This document shows positions 52,485 to 61,457 of a stretch of 64,000 bases of DNA, one piece after another (the stretch's first letter is position 1; each line of letters opens with the position of its first letter). The notes below the pieces were generated by a model. It searched no databases and was not told the DNA's origin. It saw nothing but the letters and a program-made list of their open reading frames with translations. This stretch comes from Clostridium saccharoperbutylacetonicum N1-4(HMT) (GTDB lineage Bacteria; Bacillota; Clostridia; Clostridiales; Clostridiaceae). The stretch covers positions 2,293,001-2,357,000 of the forward strand of contig NC_020291.1 of assembly GCF_000340885.1 (NCBI RefSeq), given 5' to 3'. The position numbers and the translations under genes are program-made.

Positions 52485-53450
52485 ATGAGTGAGATATTAT
52501 TAGAAGTAAAGAATTTAAAAAAGTACTTTCCAATAAAAGATAATCTAACTAAAGCTACTATTGGAGAAGTCAAAGCTGTAAATGGAGTATCTTTTACTAT
52601 AAATAAAGGTGAAGCCTTTGGGCTAGTTGGTGAATCGGGAAGTGGGAAAACAACAGTTGGCAGAACGATTCTTAGATTAAATGAAAAAACAGATGGAATG
52701 GTTAAGTTTAATGGAGTTGATGTTCACAGTTTAAAGAGGAAAGAATTAATAAAACTTAGACCTAAAATTCAATATATTTTTCAGGATCCTTATAGTTCGC
52801 TAAATCCTCGTATGAGAATTGGTGATGCTATAGCTGAACCTCTTATAGAACATGGTTTAGCTACAAAAAAGAATGTACGTGAAAAGGTTGTAGAATTATT
52901 AAAAATTTGTGGACTGTCTGAATATCAGATGCATAGATTCCCCCATGAATTCTCAGGAGGGCAAAGGCAACGTATAGTAATAGCAAGAGCTCTTGTTCTA
53001 AATCCAAAGCTTGTTATAGCAGATGAACCAGTGTCAGCCTTAGATGTATCTATACAAGCACAAATTATAAATTTATTTAGTGACTTAAAGAATGAGAAAC
53101 AACTGTCTTATCTTTTTATATCTCATGATTTAAGTATAGTCGAACATTTATGTACAAGGATAGCTATAATGTATTTGGGAAATATTGTTGAGATTGCAGA
53201 TAGAGATGAACTATTTAAAAACCCTCTTCACCCATATACAAAGGCATTATTATCTGCAGTTCCAATACCAGATCCAACAATAAAAAGAAAGCGAATAATC
53301 CTAAATGGAGATATACCAAATCCAGCAAAACCACCAAGTGGATGCAAATTTCATACGCGATGTCCATATGCTATAGATAAATGTAGGAATATAGAACCAG
53401 AGTTTAGGAATGTTTCTGAAGGCCATGAAGCTGCATGTCACATTATTTAA
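52485..53450 (+). CDS. Peptide ABC transporter ATPase (DppF/OppF type)
   Basis: 321 residues from the ATG at 52485, which follows GGAGGAAG and the partner's stop by 1 bp; the longer open frame upstream overlaps that gene and is ignored. Walker A GESGSGKT, FSGGQRQRIVIA, VIADEPVSALD and ISHDLS are present. The C-terminal Cys cluster CKFHTRCPYAIDKC mirrors that of the partner. Completes a five-gene importer. Confidence 0.95.
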   Translation: MSEILLEVKNLKKYFPIKDNLTKATIGEVKAVNGVSFTINKGEAFGLVGESGSGKTTVGRTILRLNEKTDGMVKFNGVDVHSLKRKELIKLRPKIQYIFQDPYSSLNPRMRIGDAIAEPLIEHGLATKKNVREKVVELLKICGLSEYQMHRFPHEFSGGQRQRIVIARALVLNPKLVIADEPVSALDVSIQAQIINLFSDLKNEKQLSYLFISHDLSIVEHLCTRIAIMYLGNIVEIADRDELFKNPLHPYTKALLSAVPIPDPTIKRKRIILNGDIPNPAKPPSGCKFHTRCPYAIDKCRNIEPEFRNVSEGHEAACHII

Positions 53451-53451
53451 A

Positions 53452-53613
53452 ATGAAGCATATTGCAATATTTGAATTTCCTCACGGTTGTTGTGGTGAGG
53501 CAAGTAATCTTTTAGCTAAGTTTCTTCGTGATAACGGTATTGAATGTGAATATGTATGCGGGATTAAGGAGCAACAATCACATGTATGGTTAGAATGTGA
53601 GGATTATAATTGA
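53452..53613 (+). pseudogene. Truncated Cys/His protein fragment (FPHGCCGEAS type)
   Basis: 53 residues starting 1 bp after the ATPase stop, with no ribosome site. FPHGCCGEASNLLAKFL and QQSHVWLE recall bacterial transglutaminase/protease-like proteins in which such Cys and His residues are catalytic. The usual C-terminal part is missing, so it is probably inactive. Family placement is tentative. Confidence 0.45.
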
Positions 53614-53665
53614 TTAGCGATAGTAATTTTTAGCATCACAACTATTAAAAACTGTATATTTTTGA

Positions 53666-53698
53666 AACACCGTATTATTCGATTTTACGGTGTTTTTT
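53666..53698 (+). terminator. Terminator of the peptide importer operon
   Basis: AACACCGTA (53666-53674) and TACGGTGTT (53686-53694) form a 9-bp stem followed by six T. Confidence 0.88.
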
Positions 53699-53763
53699 AA
53701 TAAGTTAAATTCGATACCTTTACCTTAATCATTATATAAAAAAATATTTTTTGAATTAATAGC

Positions 53764-53787
53764 TTTTCATACATATATGTATGAAAA
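53764..53787. promoter_or_regulatory. 24-bp perfect palindrome
   Basis: TTTTCATACA, then TATATGTATGAAAA, is perfectly symmetric and lies ~145 bp upstream of the esterase gene in an otherwise non-coding region. It is a likely protein-binding site of unknown owner. Confidence 0.5.
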
Positions 53788-53800
53788 ATATATATTAGTC

Positions 53801-53812
53801 ATTAGCAATAAT
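53801..53812 (+). promoter_or_regulatory. ATTAGCAATAAT motif, possible LysR site
   Basis: ATTAGCAATAAT recurs as ATTAGCGATAAT at 55895-55906 in the promoter region of the LysR and amidohydrolase genes. The shared motif suggests that the LysR protein also controls the esterase at 53931. Confidence 0.45.
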
Positions 53813-53930
53813 AGCTAATATAATAGTAAATGTTAGGAGGTTTGGGAAGTTTTACATCCTTATGAGGAGAACAAAACTCAAAGAAATTACCTATCTTTAT
53901 TTAACTTAATTATGAAAGGGGAAAATTATT

Positions 53931-54872
53931 ATGTCGTTAAATCCTAAATATAATGAATTTTTAAAACAAGATTTTGATAAGATGTATGAAATGGGAGTTG
54001 ATAAGGTAAGAGAGCTATATGTTGAAATGATGAAAGCAGGTAAAAGAGTTCACAAACAAGTTGGTTCAGTAGAAGACCGCATTGTTAAGACTTCGGTAAG
54101 AAATACAAAAATTAGAATTTATACTCCCGAAGAAAAAGCTTCAGATGGAGTAATTATTTGGATGCATGGTGGTGGATTTGTATTAGGAGACATTGAACAT
54201 GGAGATTCTACTTGCAGAGAATTATGCAGCAGAGTAAAATGCCTCGTAATAAGTATTGAATATGGTCTTTGCCCACCACAAAGGTTTCCAGATCCTCAAG
54301 AAGAATGCTATGAAATTGTAAAATTTGTATATCAAAATGCTAAGAACTTTGATATAAATAGCAATAAGATTTGTGTTGCAGGTGACAGTGCAGGTGGAAC
54401 TCTTACTGGTTCTCTTTGCCTGATGGCTAGAGATAGACAAGAATTCCCCATTGCCTTCCAAATGCCTGTTTATGCATGCTTTGATTGGAATGATATGGGA
54501 GAAAGAAAATCCAGACGAGAAAATGGTAAGGGATACAGGCTTACACAATATGGTATTCAATGGTTTGTTCAATTTCTATATAAGGATCGCATAGTTGATG
54601 GTAATAATGAGCTAGCTTCTCCGTTGCTTGCTAAACACTTTGATAGACTTCCTCCTGCATTAGTTATTACAGCTGAATTCGACATATTAAGAGATGAAAA
54701 TCATGACTACGCGCAGGCATTGATTGATGCTGGGGGTGAAGCAGAATATGTATGTTATCCTGGAGATCTTCACGGTTTTTTAGGTTTCAAGCAATTAGGG
54801 CTTGAATCTCCCGATCATTGCTATGATTTGATGGCTGATAGAATTACTAAGGCTTTCAATAAGATAAAATAG
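53931..54872 (+). CDS. HSL-family alpha/beta hydrolase (esterase)
   Basis: 313 residues. The oxyanion motif HGGG (79-82), the nucleophile Ser153 in GDSAGG, Asp in EFDILRDE (~255) and His in GDLHGF (~284) complete the catalytic triad of hormone-sensitive-lipase-type esterases. No signal peptide, so cytoplasmic. It is followed by a convergent LysR gene and, beyond it, an amidohydrolase; the three may form a small pathway for an aromatic or ester substrate. AAGGGGAA precedes the ATG. Confidence 0.92.
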   Translation: MSLNPKYNEFLKQDFDKMYEMGVDKVRELYVEMMKAGKRVHKQVGSVEDRIVKTSVRNTKIRIYTPEEKASDGVIIWMHGGGFVLGDIEHGDSTCRELCSRVKCLVISIEYGLCPPQRFPDPQEECYEIVKFVYQNAKNFDINSNKICVAGDSAGGTLTGSLCLMARDRQEFPIAFQMPVYACFDWNDMGERKSRRENGKGYRLTQYGIQWFVQFLYKDRIVDGNNELASPLLAKHFDRLPPALVITAEFDILRDENHDYAQALIDAGGEAEYVCYPGDLHGFLGFKQLGLESPDHCYDLMADRITKAFNKIK

Positions 54873-54933
54873 GCTCAAGTACTACTTATAAATTTTTTAA
54901 TATAGATTGATACGGTAAATCTAATTTACATCT

Positions 54934-55827
54934 CTAACAATTGTTATATTTATGTTTTTCAAAATAATCGATTATATAATCTTTGAATTGTTTAGCTGCT
55001 TGAGATAAATAGCGATCTTGAACAAAAGATAAAGAGGTAGTTTGTTTGCAAATAGGTTCCATTATATGCAAGGCAAAAGGTTTATTTTCTGGGAGTCCAC
55101 TCCATTGAGATGTTGGGAGTAGAGAAATTCCTAGATTTAAATTAACCATATTTATTATGTTTGCGGCTATATCACTTTCAAAAATAATATTTGGGGTGAA
55201 ACCAGCTTGATGGCAGAGCGTTTCTGTTAAATCACGTATACCGAAGCCCTCGGGTAAGCTGATAAATGGTTCATTAGCTACCTCAATTAAATTAATATAC
55301 TTACGATTTGCAAACCTGTGTCCGTTAGGAACAATTAAAAATATTTCTTCTGTTATTAGAGGTATGCTTTTTATATAGTCACCATCAATAGGTACTGAAG
55401 AGACACAAAGATCAACATTACCATTTTGAAGTTGTTGCTGCATTTTTACTGTTGTTCCTATGGTTTGACGAAAACTTGTATGTGGATAAAGTTCTAAATA
55501 CCCTTCAAGGAGTTTGGAGAATGGATATAAATTATTTGCAGCTATAGATACTTTCTCATTTTCATTCCCTTGCATATCCCATATTTCTTTTTTTGCATCC
55601 TCAAGCTCAAGGAACACTCTTTCTACTCTATGAAGAAATGCTTTGCCAAACTGGTTAAGTTTAATCTGTCGCCCTATACGATCAAATAAAGGAACGCCCA
55701 AGTCTTCTTCTAAACGACCAATAGCTTTACTTAAGGATGGTTGCGCGACATGAAGTTCATCAGCAGCATGAGTCATATGTTCATGCATAGCAACTGTCTG
55801 AAAATATTTTAATTGAAGTAAGTCCAT
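54934..55827 (-). CDS. LysR-family transcriptional regulator
   Basis: 297 residues with the N-terminal winged helix (MTHAADELHVAQPSLSKAIG, 18-37) and a periplasmic-binding-protein-like effector domain (~90-290). It is divergent from the amidohydrolase gene, the classic LysR arrangement, and convergent with the esterase. The dyad at 55894 is its likely site. The effector is unknown. Confidence 0.93.
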   Translation of the reverse strand: MDLLQLKYFQTVAMHEHMTHAADELHVAQPSLSKAIGRLEEDLGVPLFDRIGRQIKLNQFGKAFLHRVERVFLELEDAKKEIWDMQGNENEKVSIAANNLYPFSKLLEGYLELYPHTSFRQTIGTTVKMQQQLQNGNVDLCVSSVPIDGDYIKSIPLITEEIFLIVPNGHRFANRKYINLIEVANEPFISLPEGFGIRDLTETLCHQAGFTPNIIFESDIAANIINMVNLNLGISLLPTSQWSGLPENKPFALHIMEPICKQTTSLSFVQDRYLSQAAKQFKDYIIDYFEKHKYNNC

Positions 55828-55893
55828 ATATTTTTCACACTCCTTAAATTAGTGATCTTAAAGCTACTAATATAAGGAAAAGTATACATTAAT

Positions 55894-55907
55894 GATTAGC
55901 GATAATC
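55894..55907. promoter_or_regulatory. LysR-type dyad
   Basis: GATTAGCGATAATC contains inverted GATTA and TAATC arms and lies between the divergent lysR and amidohydrolase genes. Confidence 0.55.
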
Positions 55908-56017
55908 AAGAATAGAATAAATATTATGGATGTGCAAAAGCCAATTCTTTGATATAAGGAATTCCTATTATTTTACTAAATCAAAATTGTCAAAGTTAAA
56001 AATAAAGGAGAAAAGTT

Positions 56018-57037
56018 ATGGAAAATAATGTAGAAAATTTAATAAAAAATTATAAAGGAAATGGAATACCTAAAATTGATATACATGCACATTATCTGCC
56101 ACAAGCTTATAAAGAAGCATTATTAAATAGCGTAGAAAAAAATCCAGATGGATTTCCAACACCAGAGTGGGATCCAGAAGTGCATTTACAAACAATGGAG
56201 CAGCTAGGTATATCCAAATCAATGCTATCAATATCATCTCCTAATATTAATTTTGGGGATAGAAATGCTGCTAAAATCCTAGCTAGAAAAGTAAATGAAG
56301 ATGGAGCAGAACTTATGAAAAAATATCCTGATCGATTTGGTCTGTTTGCCTCTTTACCACTGCCTAATGTAGAAGATAGTATAGAAGAAATTCGATATGC
56401 AAAGGAAATTTTGCAGGTTGATGGTTTTGCTTTACCTACTAACACGCAAGGAGTTTATCTAGGAAACCCTTGCTTAAATCCTATATTTGAAGAGTTAAAC
56501 AGGCACAAAGCCGTGGTTGTTCTTCATCCCAATAAGCCAAGCAGTGTTCCTGAAAATGTTGTGGAAGGGTTACCCATTCCTATGATGGAATTTTTCTTTG
56601 ATACAACTCGTACTGTAATTAATCTGATATTAAAAGGGACATTAAAGAAATTTCCTGATATTAAATTCATCATTCCCCATGCGGGTGCTTTTCTGCCAAT
56701 ACTTGCTGATAGGATTGCTTCTGCAATTCAAATGGCACCGGACTCATTTGGTGAGAATATAAAAGGAGAAGCAGATAGGATAGATATCTATGATGCTTTA
56801 AAAAATTTATATTATGATGTAGCTGGAGTTTGTCTACCTAGACAATTAGCGGCTCTTTTACAGATTGTTAATGTTGATCATTTATTATATGGAAGTGATT
56901 ATCCTTATACCCCGAAATTTGGATGTATTATACTAGCTGATGCTTTAGATAAAACCAATTTGCTTAATAATGAACAGCGTCATGCTGTCTACCATGATAA
57001 TGCATTAAAATTATTTTCACATTTAAAAGATGAGTAA
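56018..57037 (+). CDS. Amidohydrolase-2 family protein (ACMSD-like decarboxylase)
   Basis: 339 residues of the TIM-barrel amidohydrolase-related family. Metal ligands are visible as IDIHAHYLP (His23, His25), VVVLHPNKP, IIPHAGAF and LYGSDYPYTP (Asp). The closest functional groups are aminocarboxymuconate-semialdehyde and 6-methylsalicylate or resorcylate-type decarboxylases, so it may remove CO2 from a carboxylated aromatic or related acid. Control by the divergent LysR is likely. AAAGGAG precedes the ATG. Confidence 0.85.
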   Translation: MENNVENLIKNYKGNGIPKIDIHAHYLPQAYKEALLNSVEKNPDGFPTPEWDPEVHLQTMEQLGISKSMLSISSPNINFGDRNAAKILARKVNEDGAELMKKYPDRFGLFASLPLPNVEDSIEEIRYAKEILQVDGFALPTNTQGVYLGNPCLNPIFEELNRHKAVVVLHPNKPSSVPENVVEGLPIPMMEFFFDTTRTVINLILKGTLKKFPDIKFIIPHAGAFLPILADRIASAIQMAPDSFGENIKGEADRIDIYDALKNLYYDVAGVCLPRQLAALLQIVNVDHLLYGSDYPYTPKFGCIILADALDKTNLLNNEQRHAVYHDNALKLFSHLKDE

Positions 57038-57058
57038 AATTTATTAAGAGAAAAATTA

Positions 57059-57100
57059 AAAGTTATCAATAAATAATACAGTTAATTTATTGATAACTTT
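57059..57100 (+). terminator. Terminator after the amidohydrolase gene
   Basis: AAAGTTATCAATAAAT (57059-57074) and ATTTATTGATAACTTT (57085-57100) form a perfect 16-bp stem with a 10-nt loop. It may also terminate leftward transcription. Confidence 0.8.
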
Positions 57101-57351
57101 AATGTTAATGATTATGACACTACTTATTTTGGGAGTACAGAATATTTTAGACATGCAGGCCGCTCAACAATACCTTATATTCTTCGCTTGAAAATGGAGT
57201 ATTTATAAAAATAGACAGTGATTGCTGAAATCCTGTTGTTATAAGAATATTATCTGATGTGTTAAAATATAGATTAATTATTGGAATTCATAAGATAAAC
57301 TTACAGCAATAGGAAATTATAATATGATATTAGAAGGAAAGGATTTTATTT
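57101..57351. other. Intergenic region, no gene seen
   Basis: No coding frame or clear promoter hexamers are recognised. A purine-rich AGAAGGAAAGG site lies just before the beta-lactamase start. Confidence 0.4.
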
Positions 57352-58149
57352 ATGAAAAAATATAAACATGTATTTACTAAATTCTTAAGTGTTTTACTAA
57401 GTATATTCATTTTATCTCTAATCGCTTGCTCTAATAATGTCAAAGAAAATAGTAAAGCAAAAGAGTCTGTATTGGAAATCGGATCTGATGATTCTAATTT
57501 TGTTCAATTAACTAAAATTAATGATAATGTCTGGGTACATACAACATACTATAGCTATAATGGAAGTAGAACTTTATCAAATGGTTTGTTAATTTTAACA
57601 TCTAAAGGATTAGTACTAATAGATACTCCTTGGACTGATGAGCAAACAAAAGAATTAATTAAATTAACAAAGGAAAAATTCAAGCAGGATATTATTGCCG
57701 CAGTAATAACACATGCTCATATAGATAGAATTGGTGGGATTAAAACATTATTAGATAAGAAAATAGATGTAAAATCTACCACATTAACAGCACAGCTAGC
57801 TGAAAAATATGGTTTTGATAAACCTAATTCGTTAATTAATAATGACGATGAAGTGTTAGAGTTCGGAAAAACCAAGCTAGAGGTATATTTTCCTGGTAAA
57901 GGTCATACTATTGATAATATTGTTGTTTGGTTACCAGAAGACAAGATTTTATTTGGGGGATGTATTGTAAAGCCAGTGGAATCTAATTCAATTGGAAATA
58001 CTGCAGATGCTGATATAAAAGAATGGCCTAATTCTATTAAAAATTTGATGAATAAGTTTTCTGATTCTGAGATAGTCATAACATCACATGGAAGTTGGGG
58101 GAATAAACAGATATTAACACATACTCTTGACTTATTAAAAAAAGCATAA
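57352..58149 (+). CDS. Subclass B1 metallo-beta-lactamase lipoprotein
   Basis: 265 residues. A lipoprotein signal ends at LIAC (Cys26). The zinc ligands of subclass B1 are all present: HAHID (His121, His123, Asp125), GKGHT (His185), GGCIVK (Cys204) and SHGSWG (His246). The Cys ligand and spacing separate B1 from B2, B3 and other MBL-fold hydrolases. Such enzymes hydrolyse penicillins, cephalosporins and carbapenems; membrane anchoring would retain it at the surface of a Gram-positive cell. Monocistronic, with a terminator downstream. Activity has not been shown for this sequence. Confidence 0.88.
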   Translation: MKKYKHVFTKFLSVLLSIFILSLIACSNNVKENSKAKESVLEIGSDDSNFVQLTKINDNVWVHTTYYSYNGSRTLSNGLLILTSKGLVLIDTPWTDEQTKELIKLTKEKFKQDIIAAVITHAHIDRIGGIKTLLDKKIDVKSTTLTAQLAEKYGFDKPNSLINNDDEVLEFGKTKLEVYFPGKGHTIDNIVVWLPEDKILFGGCIVKPVESNSIGNTADADIKEWPNSIKNLMNKFSDSEIVITSHGSWGNKQILTHTLDLLKKA

Positions 58150-58236
58150 AGATATATGGTAATAATCTCATTTAAGTTTAACTAAATATCAAATAATGAT
58201 ATTCACCTCTATAAGTAGTTCGTTTGCAACTACTAT

Positions 58237-58279
58237 AATTGGCATAGAAAATATACAAGCATTGCTATCTATGCCAATT
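58237..58279 (+). terminator. Hairpin terminator after the beta-lactamase gene
   Basis: AATTGGCATAGA (58237-58248) and TCTATGCCAATT (58268-58279) form a perfect 12-bp stem. A second dyad, AGTAGTT...AACTACT, precedes it at 58214-58234. Confidence 0.7.
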
Positions 58280-58419
58280 TAACTTGATATATGAGATATA
58301 TTTTTAAGGGAAAGTTATTATTATCTGTTCAAACATTTTTAAAACAATTATATATACTAAAGTTCATATAGAAGTATATTTATGATACTTTGAGTATAGT
58401 GAGAGGAATGGTAGTTAAT

Positions 58420-59589
58420 ATGAAAAATAATGTTGATTTCAATTCAGGCGAATATCAATTACACTCTAATCCTAATTTTAATTATCAATTAAACCGCACC
58501 TATAATGTAAGTAATGGGAACCTTGATGAAATTTTAGAACTCGCTAAAAAAATAACTGATATTAAAGTGTGGGAAAAAGAAATGATGGTTCTTGCTAAAA
58601 AAGCTTTAAAGGAAGAGAGAATAAAAGATGCTATTGCTTATTTCAGAATGACAGAATTCTTTATGTATGATGGTAATCCAGATAAGATAAAAACATATGA
58701 TAAGGCAATAGAATTGTTTTATAAATATCATGAGGAATTGTTTCAATCTGGAATATTAAAGTTTGACCGTGTTCCATATGACCAAGGGTATCTTCCAGTA
58801 ATACATGCAGTGCCTGAAGGAGAGTGTATAGATACAATTCTAATACATGGCGGATTTGATTCCTATATGGAAGAATTCCTTCCTTCGCTGTTGTATCTCA
58901 GGGAAAATGGCTTCGACGTATATCTATTTGAAGGGCCAGGTCAGGGAAATGTCTTAAGGAAACAAGGAATTACATTTTCAATTAAATGGGAAAGGCCTGT
59001 AAAAGCTTTACTAGATTATTATAATTTAAACGATGTGACAATAATAGGTATATCCATGGGGGCTATTCTAGCACCAAGGGCAGCAGCGTTTGAAAATCGA
59101 ATAAAGAGAGTTGTAGCATGGAGTGTATGTGTTAACATGTTTGAATTACTTCTCGATGCTATTCCTACAGCAGAACAAGAGGTTTTAAAAGAATTGCTAG
59201 GACAAAATGATAAAGATACTATAAATAATATAATGTATAACCAGATGGAGAAAGAACCTTTAATAGATTGGGCAATGCATCATGGCTTTTATAATATGGG
59301 AGTAAATAACCCTTACGATTATATGCTGGCCGCAAATAAATATGAATATAGAGATGTTGCGGATAGGATTACACAGGATTTTATGTTACTAGGCGCTGAA
59401 AAAGACCATTTAATACGTATAGAAAAATATAAAGATGCTATTGATAGTCTTAAAAATGTAAAATCATTAACATACAGAATGTTTACAGAGAAAGAGAATG
59501 CAGCAAGTCATTGCAATACTGGAAATCCTAAATTAGTTCTGGATACTATCATTTCATGGATAAAAATAATTAAAAATAGAGAGAAGTAG
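58420..59589 (+). CDS. Alpha/beta hydrolase
   Basis: About 389 residues. A helical N-terminal region precedes an alpha/beta hydrolase core with the oxyanion segment ILIHGGFDSYMEE, the FEGPGQG loop and the nucleophile elbow GISMG (~Ser). A possible acid and His are in LGAEKDHLI and AASHCN. It resembles the FrsA/2,6-dihydropseudooxynicotine-hydrolase-like group, but I cannot fix a substrate. The start is uncertain: GAGAGG at 58401-58406 is 13 nt from the ATG at 58420 and only 1 nt from the one at 58408. Confidence 0.75.
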   Translation: MKNNVDFNSGEYQLHSNPNFNYQLNRTYNVSNGNLDEILELAKKITDIKVWEKEMMVLAKKALKEERIKDAIAYFRMTEFFMYDGNPDKIKTYDKAIELFYKYHEELFQSGILKFDRVPYDQGYLPVIHAVPEGECIDTILIHGGFDSYMEEFLPSLLYLRENGFDVYLFEGPGQGNVLRKQGITFSIKWERPVKALLDYYNLNDVTIIGISMGAILAPRAAAFENRIKRVVAWSVCVNMFELLLDAIPTAEQEVLKELLGQNDKDTINNIMYNQMEKEPLIDWAMHHGFYNMGVNNPYDYMLAANKYEYRDVADRITQDFMLLGAEKDHLIRIEKYKDAIDSLKNVKSLTYRMFTEKENAASHCNTGNPKLVLDTIISWIKIIKNREK

Positions 59590-60071
59590 TTTTTAAGGCA
59601 CTTATGGAAAGCATTTTAAGAGCTGTTAAATTAATTAAGGATATAGTAAAAAACAAAATTCAAAGAGAAAAGCTATGTCGGCTAAACTCAAAAGTGAAGC
59701 AGATGCGCACCTATAAAAAGAGTGCGAAGCACAATACGGAACTTAATATTAAAAATCTTCGGATCCACAGTCACCTGCGATTTTTTTATAGAACGGCAGC
59801 AGATAAGAAATTAAGAAAAAATACTTTAAACATAAAAACAACATTATAAATGATAATGTAGTGTATTTAGATAATGGAGGAGAACGAAATCCAGACAGAG
59901 GAGGTTCTCCTTTTTTGTTGCGAAAAAAATGTTGATGATAGGTCTTGTGAATATAACAATAAGTAGATAATTAATAATGCAAATATAAAATATTCCTTTA
60001 GTTATATGGAATGTTTATTAAGGTAAGCTTGGTTTTTATTGGTTAATTTTAAATTAAGTGGATTAATAATA
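59590..60071. other. Intergenic region with a terminator
   Basis: An 81-codon frame (59604-59849) is open, but it is Lys/Arg-rich, has no ribosome site and matches nothing, so I do not call it. A terminator lies at 59878-59917: AGGAGAAC and GTTCTCCT arms followed by TTTTTT. The rest is AT-rich DNA. Confidence 0.5.
59878..59917 (+). terminator. Rho-independent terminator
   Basis: AGGAGAAC (59878-59885) pairs with GTTCTCCT (59904-59911), followed by six T. Confidence 0.8.
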
Positions 60072-60134
60072 TTGACAATGTTATTATAACGAGTTAATAT
60101 GTATCTATAATATATATATCGAAATGATATATAT
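60072..60134 (+). promoter_or_regulatory. Promoter and PadR operator
   Basis: TTGACA (60072-60077), a 17-bp spacer and TAATAT (60095-60100) form a consensus promoter. Just downstream, ATATATATC (60112-60120) and GATATATAT (60126-60134) are perfect inverted arms around the start of transcription, a likely autorepression site for the PadR protein. Confidence 0.8.
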
Positions 60135-60158
60135 CATAAATATATATGGAGGTGAAAA

Positions 60159-60668
60159 ATGTTAGAGTATATTATTCTTGGTTTTTTAATGAGTGGTGAA
60201 ATGAGTGGATATGATTTAAAGCAAAAAATGATTGAAAGTACATCAAACTTTTTTGATGCAGGTTATGGGAGCATATATCCTGCTTTGAAAAGAATGGAAG
60301 CTAAGTGTGTTATAAGTTTAAGGGAAATTATCGAGGGCGGAAAATATAAAAAATTATATGCTATAACTGAGCTGGGAAAATCAGAGTTCCTGAATTGGCT
60401 TGAACTACCAGTGGAATTTTCAAGGACAAAGCCAGATCATCTTATAAAGATATTCTTCTTCAAGTTTTTGCCGAAGGAAAAGGCCATAACACATTTAAAA
60501 TTTTTTATTAAAGAAGTTGAATCTTTTATAAGCATTTTTGGAAAATATGAAAATCAAGTTAAAGAACAATTCGATGTTTATCAATTTTCTACATTTTTAT
60601 TTGGACTTGGTTACTATGAGTATATAGTAAAATATTGTAATGACTTATTAAATAAACTAAATGATTAG
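60159..60668 (+). CDS. PadR-family transcriptional regulator
   Basis: 169 residues. The winged helix (LEYIILGFLMSGEMSGYDLK, GSIYPALKRMEA) and the C-terminal VirR-like helical domain are typical of the PadR/AphA group. GGAGGTG precedes the ATG. It leads an operon with a membrane ferredoxin (12 bp gap), a flavin oxidoreductase and a DUF4345 protein, and probably represses the set through the dyad at 60112. Confidence 0.92.
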   Translation: MLEYIILGFLMSGEMSGYDLKQKMIESTSNFFDAGYGSIYPALKRMEAKCVISLREIIEGGKYKKLYAITELGKSEFLNWLELPVEFSRTKPDHLIKIFFFKFLPKEKAITHLKFFIKEVESFISIFGKYENQVKEQFDVYQFSTFLFGLGYYEYIVKYCNDLLNKLND

Positions 60669-60680
60669 GGAGGATTTATA

Positions 60681-61436
60681 ATGTTACGACGACAAAATGT
60701 AAGAAATGCCTTTTTAATAATATCTTTTTTATTATTCCCAATCACGCAATTTTATTTTTCTCCTTTTCTTATTATATGGGGTGCTTCAAAGGGGTTGATT
60801 ACTGCAAGTGCTGTTATATTCTCAATGTTTTTCCTTTTTTCATTATTGTTTGGACGAGTATTTTGTGGCTGGTTATGTCCCTGTGGTGCTATGCAGGAAA
60901 TATTATTTAAAGTAAATAATAAGAACCCTAAAACTGGCAAGCTTGATTATATTAAATTTTTTATATGGGTTCCGTGGATGATTACAATAGTAACTGTAGC
61001 ATTATTGGCAGGTGGATTTAAAAGAGCAGATTATTTTTTTGTAATGGATCATGGAATTTCAGTAAGTAATATATATATGTATATTCCATATTATATTGTA
61101 ATTTTATTATTTTTTCTTAACTCTATAATTTTTGGTAAAAGAGCAAACTGCCATTATTTATGCTGGATGAGTCCATTTATGATTATTGGAAGAAAAATTA
61201 GTAACTTTTTTAATATTCCTTCATTAAGAATTAAATCTGAAAAGGATAAATGTATTAATTGTAAAAAATGTAATAGCGAATGTCCAATGAGTCTTGATGT
61301 TAACAATATGGTTAAGTGTGATAAATTAGAAAATCACGAGTGCATTTTATGTGGCAAATGCGCCGATATCTGCCCGAAGAATGTAATTAAATTTAATTTT
61401 GGAAGAATACAATTTGCTAAAAAAAATAGAATATAA
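60681..61436 (+). CDS. Membrane-bound 4Fe-4S protein (NapH/YccM-like)
   Basis: 251 residues. About four membrane helices carry the FCGWLCPCGAMQE motif and a second Cys region (NCHYLCWMSPF). Two ferredoxin motifs follow at the cytoplasmic C-terminus (CINCKKCNSECP and CILCGKCADICP). NapH-like proteins pass electrons between the quinone or flavin level and Fe-S partners; clostridial ones often serve uncharacterised reductases. The following flavin oxidoreductase may be the partner. GGGAGG precedes the ATG. Confidence 0.88.
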   Translation: MLRRQNVRNAFLIISFLLFPITQFYFSPFLIIWGASKGLITASAVIFSMFFLFSLLFGRVFCGWLCPCGAMQEILFKVNNKNPKTGKLDYIKFFIWVPWMITIVTVALLAGGFKRADYFFVMDHGISVSNIYMYIPYYIVILLFFLNSIIFGKRANCHYLCWMSPFMIIGRKISNFFNIPSLRIKSEKDKCINCKKCNSECPMSLDVNNMVKCDKLENHECILCGKCADICPKNVIKFNFGRIQFAKKNRI

Positions 61437-61457
61437 TCATTGGAAGGAAGTTTTTTT

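Noticed and set aside
59604..59849. 81-codon Lys/Arg-rich open frame
   Set aside because: No Shine-Dalgarno sequence, unusual composition and no recognisable domain; treated as chance.
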